A stretch of DNA of 64,000 bases, from positions 1-64,000 of the forward strand of contig QKPP01000059.1 in NCBI GenBank assembly GCA_006508105.1, read 5' to 3'. The number at the start of each line of letters is the position of its first letter. Within the stretch, counting starts at the first letter, position 1. The notes under the pieces are model-generated. The model searched no databases and was not told where the DNA came from. It saw only the letters and a list, made by a program, of their open reading frames with translations. Shown here in pieces: positions 58,350-64,000 of the stretch. The translations under genes and the position numbers were made by a program. The stretch comes from Myxococcales bacterium FL481 (GTDB lineage Bacteria > Myxococcota_A > Polyangia > Nannocystales > Nannocystaceae).

Positions 58350-58972
58350 GCGGCCCGAGCCTTTGCCGCGAGGCGCCGCGCGGCGCCAGCGAACATCATG
58401 CCGAAAGCTGTGCCGCGGACCCACGCCACACGCGACGGAAACTCGATCAGTCCGCCTCGCACCCGGAAGCGCAAGTCCACGGGCTCCCCCGGTGAGAACC
58501 CATGATCGGCGACCGCCTTGACGCCGCCGGCGCTCATGTCTTCGATCCTGACCTCGAGCCGCCGGGCGGGGCCGCTGTGGCTGGGCACGAGCACCACCGC
58601 CTGCGTGGCGCAGCACCAGCGGTAAAACGCCCGAAGCCGGGCCGCACCGTCGTCATCGGCCGCGCTCGGCTGGCGGAGCTTTTGCTCGAGGTACGGCAGC
58701 CGGGTGGCCGACGACCCCGACAGGCTTCCGCGCAGGCCCAGCGCGCGGAGCTCTCGGTACTCGATGACATCCGTGAGCAGATCGCCTTCGTACTCGACGC
58801 CGTCGTCTCGGGTGGCCGTGAAGTTGTTGCTGCGAGCCGGCGTGGGCAGGGGAGGTGGTGATTCGGGCGCGGCGCGAGGCGATTCGGCCGCGGTGCACGA
58901 CGAGGCTGAATCATCGCAAAGCGACAGGCCGGGTGTCGAAGCGAGGGCAAGTGGGCCGGTGACGTGCGACAT
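58346..58972 (-). CDS. PilZ-domain protein
   Basis: RRLEVRIEDMSAGGVKAVADHGFSPGEPVDLRFRVRGGLIEFPSRVAWVRGTAFGMMF. Confidence 0.82.
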   Translation of the reverse strand: MSHVTGPLALASTPGLSLCDDSASSCTAAESPRAAPESPPPLPTPARSNNFTATRDDGVEYEGDLLTDVIEYRELRALGLRGSLSGSSATRLPYLEQKLRQPSAADDDGAARLRAFYRWCCATQAVVLVPSHSGPARRLEVRIEDMSAGGVKAVADHGFSPGEPVDLRFRVRGGLIEFPSRVAWVRGTAFGMMFAGAARRLAAKARAA

Positions 58973-59047
58973 GGTGATGGTTCCCCAGATTGACCCAGCG
59001 GGTCGCCCCGCTGTAGCGTCCTCGACATCGACCAGTCCGGCTCACAA

Positions 59048-60973
59048 GTGAAGCGTATTTCTGCGGCGGCTGGCGGGGTCACCGGCCCCAGGTCGGGACG
59101 GGCGGAGGTCCAAGAGCGCTGGTATTTGGTGCTTGCGTGGCTGTTTGTCCCCCTCGCGGGGCTGTTTGTGGTGCCCGAGCCAAGTCTGGTCGTGACCGCC
59201 GGCGCGTGGGTCGGCCTGTTGGCGCTGGTTGCCCTGTGCGTGCGGCTGCTGTTGCTGGGCTTTTCCGGCTACGAGCGGCTCGTCGGGCTGCGTATCATCT
59301 CGCGCGACACAGCGAACACGCGGTCGCGGCGTCCCATGGTCGTCAGCGTGGGCGTGGCGGTGGTTGGGCTCGCGGGGTTGTGGGCGTTCCGGGTCGGCTG
59401 GGTGGGCGTCGGCGCGGACGGTCAGCCAGACGCGAGCTTCGACTGGCTTCGACTCGCACTGGTCGCGTTCGTGGCTTCCGCGACGTTCATCGCCCTGTTC
59501 TTGGCGCTGGCGCGTTGGTTTTCGGTGCTCGGCACGACGAGCATCTTCGGAGTCGTGCTCGGCGTGGCCGCGTTGGTGGTGGTTCAGTCGGTGGCCACCG
59601 GGTTTCAGCACGAGTTCGAGCGGCGGGTGTTGGGGGTCTACGCGCACATCAACGTGACGCAGTCGTTTGGGATCAGCGAGTATCGGCGTTTCGAGGCGTG
59701 GTTGCGTGATGTCCCCGGCGTCACCGGGGCGAGCCCCTTCGCGTATTACAGTATGGTTCTCGCTCCGCATCAGGACCCCAGCGAGGCCCGGGCCGATCCC
59801 GCCCAAGAAGACGACATCCGGTTGGCGACGGTGCTGGTCAAAGGCATCGATCCCTCCACCGCCGCCGAAGTCATCGATGTTGTGCCTCATCTCGCCCGCG
59901 GGTCATCACAGCCCGTCTCGCTCAGCGACCTTCGTAGCGACCACGTGTTGATCCCGATGCCGGATCGATCCAGCGACGAGCTGCCCCCGGCTATCGCACC
60001 GATTCCCGATCCGCGTGGCGAAAACTGGTATCCCGCCGCGCTCGCGCGGGCCAAAAAAGCCCGCGGGGAGGAGTTGGTGACCGCCGAGCGCCAAGACGCG
60101 TGGGCCGATCCGCCCTCATTGTCGGGTGCGACCGGCACGGCGCCGGCGGATGCGGGGCAGCCGGCGGCCGGCGTCGAGCACAAGCTGCCGACCATGTTTG
60201 TTGGCAAGATATTGGCGCAAAAGCTGGGTCTGAGCATCGGCGATCAGGTGCTCTTGGTCGAGCCAGGGGCCAGCTTCGACCACTCGGAAGAGCCGAAGTT
60301 CATGCACTACCGCGTGGCGGGCATCTTCAAGGCCGGTTTTCAGGAGTACGACGAAGGCTTGGTCTATCTCGACATCAAAGAGATCCAGCGCTTTCGGTAC
60401 CGCGACAAGGATAAGGTCTCGGGCATCGATCTGCGCTTGGCCGATCCGTCGACGGCGTCGACCGTCGGGGCGCACATCCGGCGCGAGCTCGGTGACGAGT
60501 ACACCGTACTCGAGTGGCAAAATCTCAATGAGAACCTGTTTTCTTCGATTCGAACCCAAAAAAATGTCATCACCATCATCTTGAGCTTGGTGATCTGTGT
60601 GGCGAGCTTCAATGTCCTGTCCACGCTGTGGACCATGGTCGTTCGCCGCACGCCTGAGATCGCCATTCTCATGTCGATGGGGGCCACGGGGCCCCAGGTC
60701 GCTCGCGTTTTTCAGGTCACGGGCATGACGATCGGCTTGGCCGGCGCTCTCGCTGGCGTCGCGCTGGGATTGATGATGTGCTGGCTAGTGGAGCTTTACG
60801 GGTACACCCTCGACGCCGAAGTGTATTTCATCGAGCATCTGCCGGTGGAGATCAGTTTTGGCCAGCTCGGTTGGGTGTTCGGCATGACCTTGTTCATCTG
60901 CTACGTCGCCACTATCCCTCCGTCGCTGCGAGCCAGTCGCCTTCGCCCGGTCGAAGGTCTGCGCTACGAATAG
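59048..60973 (+). CDS. FtsX/LolC-E-type ABC transporter permease with extra N-terminal TM segments
   Basis: LGTTSIFGVVLGVAALVVVQSVATGFQHEFERRVLGVYAHINV, GDQVLLVEPG, C-terminal FtsX helices ending ATIPPSLRASRLRPVEGLRYE. Confidence 0.88.
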   Translation: MKRISAAAGGVTGPRSGRAEVQERWYLVLAWLFVPLAGLFVVPEPSLVVTAGAWVGLLALVALCVRLLLLGFSGYERLVGLRIISRDTANTRSRRPMVVSVGVAVVGLAGLWAFRVGWVGVGADGQPDASFDWLRLALVAFVASATFIALFLALARWFSVLGTTSIFGVVLGVAALVVVQSVATGFQHEFERRVLGVYAHINVTQSFGISEYRRFEAWLRDVPGVTGASPFAYYSMVLAPHQDPSEARADPAQEDDIRLATVLVKGIDPSTAAEVIDVVPHLARGSSQPVSLSDLRSDHVLIPMPDRSSDELPPAIAPIPDPRGENWYPAALARAKKARGEELVTAERQDAWADPPSLSGATGTAPADAGQPAAGVEHKLPTMFVGKILAQKLGLSIGDQVLLVEPGASFDHSEEPKFMHYRVAGIFKAGFQEYDEGLVYLDIKEIQRFRYRDKDKVSGIDLRLADPSTASTVGAHIRRELGDEYTVLEWQNLNENLFSSIRTQKNVITIILSLVICVASFNVLSTLWTMVVRRTPEIAILMSMGATGPQVARVFQVTGMTIGLAGALAGVALGLMMCWLVELYGYTLDAEVYFIEHLPVEISFGQLGWVFGMTLFICYVATIPPSLRASRLRPVEGLRYE

Positions 60974-60976
60974 CCG

Positions 60977-62407
60977 ATGGCCGGCGCGTCTCGGCCACGT
61001 GCGGTCTCGTGGTCCTTCGTGCGGTTCGTGGTGGGCGGACTGGTGTTTGTCCGCGGGCCCCGTTCTCGGTTGGTGCGCCACGGCCTGGCCCTGAGCTTGG
61101 CGGCCGCGTGTTTGTGTGCGGTCGCCATCGGTTGGGGTGGTCCGCATCCTTGGTCCCTGTTCGGGTTGGGGCTGGCGAGCATCGCGACGCTCGGGTTCGG
61201 ACTGGCCGGGTGGCTGCTGCCGACGCTGGCCGTTTCGATCCTGGGACTCAGCGTCGGCGTCGCGAGCTTGGTGGGGGTCTTCGCGGTCACGCTCGGCCTG
61301 GAAACCGCGCTCGAGCGCCGGCTCGCTCGCGTGCACGGGCACGTATTGATCACCAAGTACGGTCTCGACTTCGCGGAGTACAACGAGGTTGCAAGCCGCT
61401 GGCGGCAACATCCATCGGTGACGGCTGCGTCGCCGTTTGCGTTTGGCCGGGCCGTGCTCGTCGCGATGGCCTCGAGCGACGACACACGCACTCATGTCGT
61501 GATGGTCAAGGGGGTGTTGCCGGATCCGGCATACGAGCTCGATGGCTTCGCGGACCTGTTCGTGGCCGGCCACCCGTCGGATCTGCATCCCGCCCACTTG
61601 GACTCGTTGCCGGCCATCGCGTTGGGCTATCGGCTGGCGCGATCCCACGGGGTGACCGTTGGCGATCGCGTGCGCCTCGCGACCCTCGACGCGTTGCTGG
61701 CCTCGGCCGCACCGGCGCCACCACGCGTCGCGGAGTTTCGTGTCGCAGGCATCGTGGATGCCGGTGTACTCGAACTCGACGAGCGCTTGGTTCTGATGCA
61801 TCTCCACGCGGCTCAGGCCCTGCTGTTCGCGCGCCGGAGGGCCACCGGGGTGGAGTTGCAGCTTGGCGAGCCCAAGCTCGCTCCCCGTTTCGCGCAGCGG
61901 GTCAAACTCGAGCAAAACGCTCCGCACCGGTTGCCGCTGTACCGCACGACGCACTGGCTCGAGCAAAACTCGAGTACCTTGGCGGTGATCCGCCAGGTTC
62001 GTATCGCGCTCAGTGTGGTGTTTGGGCTGGTCGCCTTGGTCGCGACCTCTTCGTTGGTGGTGTCGCTGCTGTTGCTACTTCGGCGCAAGCGGCGAGAGAT
62101 CGCGGTTTTGTCGACGATGGGGGCCACCCCGTGGCAGCTATTTGCCGTGTACGAGTCATTGGGTCTCGCGGTTGGAGCTGCCGGCGGACTCCTCGGACTT
62201 GCGCTCGGCGGAGGTTTCGCCGGGTTGCTCAGCGTCACCCCGCTCGCCTTCGTGCGAGACGCGTACGGGGTCGAGGTGCTTCCGGTGCAGCTCACGGCGG
62301 CTGCCTGCTGGATCCCGGCGGTAGCATCCGTGCTTGTGTGTGGGGTGGTCGCGATGCCGGCTGCACTCATCGCCGCCCGGGTGCGCCCGTTGGACGTCCT
62401 GCGCTGA
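60977..62407 (+). CDS. FtsX/LolC-E-type ABC transporter permease
   Basis: LAVSILGLSVGVASLVGVFAVTLGLETALERRLARVHGHVLI, KRREIAVLSTMGATPWQLFAVYESLGLAVGAAGGLLGLALG, ALIAARVRPLDVLR. Confidence 0.88.
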   Translation: MAGASRPRAVSWSFVRFVVGGLVFVRGPRSRLVRHGLALSLAAACLCAVAIGWGGPHPWSLFGLGLASIATLGFGLAGWLLPTLAVSILGLSVGVASLVGVFAVTLGLETALERRLARVHGHVLITKYGLDFAEYNEVASRWRQHPSVTAASPFAFGRAVLVAMASSDDTRTHVVMVKGVLPDPAYELDGFADLFVAGHPSDLHPAHLDSLPAIALGYRLARSHGVTVGDRVRLATLDALLASAAPAPPRVAEFRVAGIVDAGVLELDERLVLMHLHAAQALLFARRRATGVELQLGEPKLAPRFAQRVKLEQNAPHRLPLYRTTHWLEQNSSTLAVIRQVRIALSVVFGLVALVATSSLVVSLLLLLRRKRREIAVLSTMGATPWQLFAVYESLGLAVGAAGGLLGLALGGGFAGLLSVTPLAFVRDAYGVEVLPVQLTAAACWIPAVASVLVCGVVAMPAALIAARVRPLDVLR

Positions 62408-62446
62408 GTCGAACCGCGCTGAGTCGGACCGCGTTGAGTCCGAAGG
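62402..62446. repeat. Degenerate 15-bp tandem repeat, three copies
   Basis: cgctgagtcgaaccg / cgctgagtcggaccg / cgttgagtccgaagg; the permease TGA stop lies in copy 1. Confidence 0.8.
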
Positions 62447-62546
62447 CACCCGCCGGCCGAGCGGAGTCCAGCCGAGCTGAATGGGCCCAAGCGTGGGGGG
62501 GCGCATCCGCAAACCCGCGGGCGACTGCACCAGGCGAGACTCGACC

Positions 62547-62577
62547 AAAAAAAACGCACCGACTGGGTCGGTGCGTT
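62547..62577 (-). terminator. Rho-independent terminator for the TPR lipoprotein gene
   Basis: Minus strand cgcaccgac-cca-gtcggtgcg followed by eight T residues. Confidence 0.9.
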
Positions 62578-62633
62578 CGAGGGGGAGCGGGGGGCGGCGC
62601 AGGGCCGCTCGACTCGTGGGGGCGGCGAGTCGC

Positions 62634-63458
62634 TCAACCCGCTTCGTCGGTGGGAGGCTTGGTGGCCGCGATCTCGGCCTGAAGCTCGCTGTTTTCTTTC
62701 TTCTGCAATTCCTCGAGCTTGGGCCGTGCGACGGTCTTGGAGTACTTCGAGCAGCAGTCCATGCGGACATAGGTTGACCAGTGGTCCACCGCCCGCCGGG
62801 TGTCGCCGCGCGCTTCGTAGATCCGCGCCGCGCCAGCATGGGCATCCTTGTCGCTTTTGTACTGGGTGAGCGACTTCATGTAGGAACGCAACGCATCGTC
62901 GAGCTTGTCCTGACCGCGTTGAGCGTCACCCAGCTGCGACCAGACGTAACGGACTTTGGGGTCGACCTCGCCGGCTTTGGCCAGCACGGGCTCGGCCGCA
63001 GCGTACTGCTTCGCCTTGTTGAGGTTGGTGCCTTGTTCCAAGCCGTATCGCGCGTTGTCGGGCGCCAATGTGAAGGCTTGGCCGAACGCGGCGGCGGCTT
63101 CTGTCGGCTTGTCGAGCGCGGCCTGGGCATAGCCGAGCGCGGCGTGGGCTCGGGCATCGTTGCCATTCGCCGCAATCGAGCGCTGCAGCAACGAAATCGC
63201 CTGATCGTACTGCTTGGCTTCGCTGCGAACCTGAGCCAGGCCGCGAAGCGCCTGGGCGTGCTCGGGCTCTTGCTGGAGGACCCAGTTGTAGATCTCCTCG
63301 GCGTCTCTTGCGCGATTGTTCGTCAACCGCGTGTCCGCTTCTTTGAGCTTCTTGGCGATCTTGGCGGCGCGCTCCTCCGGGCTGACCTCCGGCTCTCCGG
63401 CACAGGCGGCGGGGGCGACGAGCAACCCAGCTAACAACAAGGCACTGAAACGATTCAA
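62634..63458 (-). CDS. TPR-repeat lipoprotein (probable TTG start)
   Basis: LNRFSALLLAGLLVAPAACAGEPE lipobox, GGAGGT upstream of TTG; TPR repeats (AQALRGLAQVRSEAKQYDQAISLLQRSIAANGNDARAHAALGYAQAALDKPTEAAAAFGQAFTLAPDNARYGLEQG). Confidence 0.88.
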   Translation of the reverse strand: MNRFSALLLAGLLVAPAACAGEPEVSPEERAAKIAKKLKEADTRLTNNRARDAEEIYNWVLQQEPEHAQALRGLAQVRSEAKQYDQAISLLQRSIAANGNDARAHAALGYAQAALDKPTEAAAAFGQAFTLAPDNARYGLEQGTNLNKAKQYAAAEPVLAKAGEVDPKVRYVWSQLGDAQRGQDKLDDALRSYMKSLTQYKSDKDAHAGAARIYEARGDTRRAVDHWSTYVRMDCCSKYSKTVARPKLEELQKKENSELQAEIAATKPPTDEAG

Positions 63459-63706
63459 GAGGTGACCTCCAGGCTCGTTAGATACCACAAGCCGCGCTAC
63501 AGTGTCTACGCGAGCTTCGGGCCGAGCGGCTGCAGCGGGCCATCACAACCGACGACCCGGGGGTGACCGGGCGGCGCGTAGGTTGTTGAAATCGCTGGGA
63601 CGAGGCGGTCCACGAGGGTGGTTCTTGGTTCCATTGCGTCCGTCCCTTCGAGCCGGCCGCCGTTGGCGTCGGCGCGCCAGACGGCCGCGGTGCGGCGAAC
63701 GACGCA

Positions 63707-63754
63707 GGTTGGCCGCGTGGTTGGCCGCGTGGTTGGCCACGTGATTGGCCCGGT
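63707..63754. repeat. 12-bp tandem repeat, four copies (last two degenerate)
   Basis: ggttggccgcgt / ggttggccgcgt / ggttggccacgt / gattggcccggt. Confidence 0.85.
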
Positions 63755-63774
63755 GGAGGGGCCGGGCCCCACGA

Positions 63775-64000
63775 CTACGGGTCCGGCGTGCCGCTACCCG
63801 TACAGCCCGTGTTGGTGCACCCGACCAAGGACAGGCGGATGTCCCGTCCCGGCCCCGGCGGGGGGAACGTGAAGCCGACGGGGGGCCCCATCACAATGCC
63901 GGCCCGATCCAATGGCTGAACCGAGATCTCGCCGACCGTCCGCCCGTTGAGGATCCGCGACGGATCCGGGAGGCGATAGTAAAACTGCGTGCTCGCGTCT
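63775..64000 (-). CDS. C-terminal part of a hypothetical protein, truncated by the window edge
   Basis: Open minus frame ending TAG at 63775-63777: DASTQFYYRLPDPSRILNGRTVGEISVQPLDRAGIVMGPPVGFTFPPPGPGRDIRLSLVGCTNTGCTGSGTPDP*. Confidence 0.6.
   Translation of the reverse strand, partial: DASTQFYYRLPDPSRILNGRTVGEISVQPLDRAGIVMGPPVGFTFPPPGPGRDIRLSLVGCTNTGCTGSGTPDP

Noticed and set aside
59042-59890. 282-aa minus-strand ORF (HPADPERPQPREPNHRHAHADDHG...)
   Set aside because: Antisense to the FtsX permease; composition typical of reverse-frame translation.
62402-62446. Possible CRISPR-like repeat
   Set aside because: Units are contiguous 15-mers with no spacers; a simple tandem repeat.
60778-62682. 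634-aa plus-strand ORF
   Set aside because: Out of frame with two strongly supported permease genes; Arg/Gly-rich shadow ORF.

Overview
A 64 kb, visibly high-GC bacterial chromosomal segment. It is probably from a myxobacterium-like (Myxococcota) genome; this is an inference from a MYXO-CTERM-like tail, many Cys-rich lipoproteins and MoxR/VWA gene content. About 45 protein genes are supported, plus one tRNA-His(GTG). No rRNA, transposon, prophage or CRISPR array is visible. Recognisable blocks are: glnS with a C-terminal YqeY/GatB-like extension; a six-gene MoxR/DUF58/VWA operon in which every junction is a 4-bp overlap; a tightly overlapped aroF-trpE-trpG-trpD-trpCF operon with an apparent transcription attenuator upstream; a UvrD-type helicase; an S9 peptidase; an ECF sigma operon; an OmpA-domain protein with a MYXO-CTERM-like tail; an RpoH-like sigma factor; leucyl aminopeptidase; a PP2C phosphatase; RluA; MoeA; a SLT/LysM lytic transglycosylase; TatA; PilZ; and two FtsX/LolCE-type permeases. 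The best candidate for an undescribed system is the ECF sigma locus (39.4-41.8 kb). The sigma gene is flanked by a predicted lipoprotein and a single-TM, anti-sigma-like protein that share a repeated C-X6/7-C cysteine-pair domain. Other notable signals are the trp attenuator (31.41-31.51 kb), a pair of DnaA boxes 21 bp apart in an orphan intergenic region (38.33 kb), and the OmpA plus MYXO-CTERM combination. No database searches or folding programs were run; all names come from motif reading of the supplied translations.
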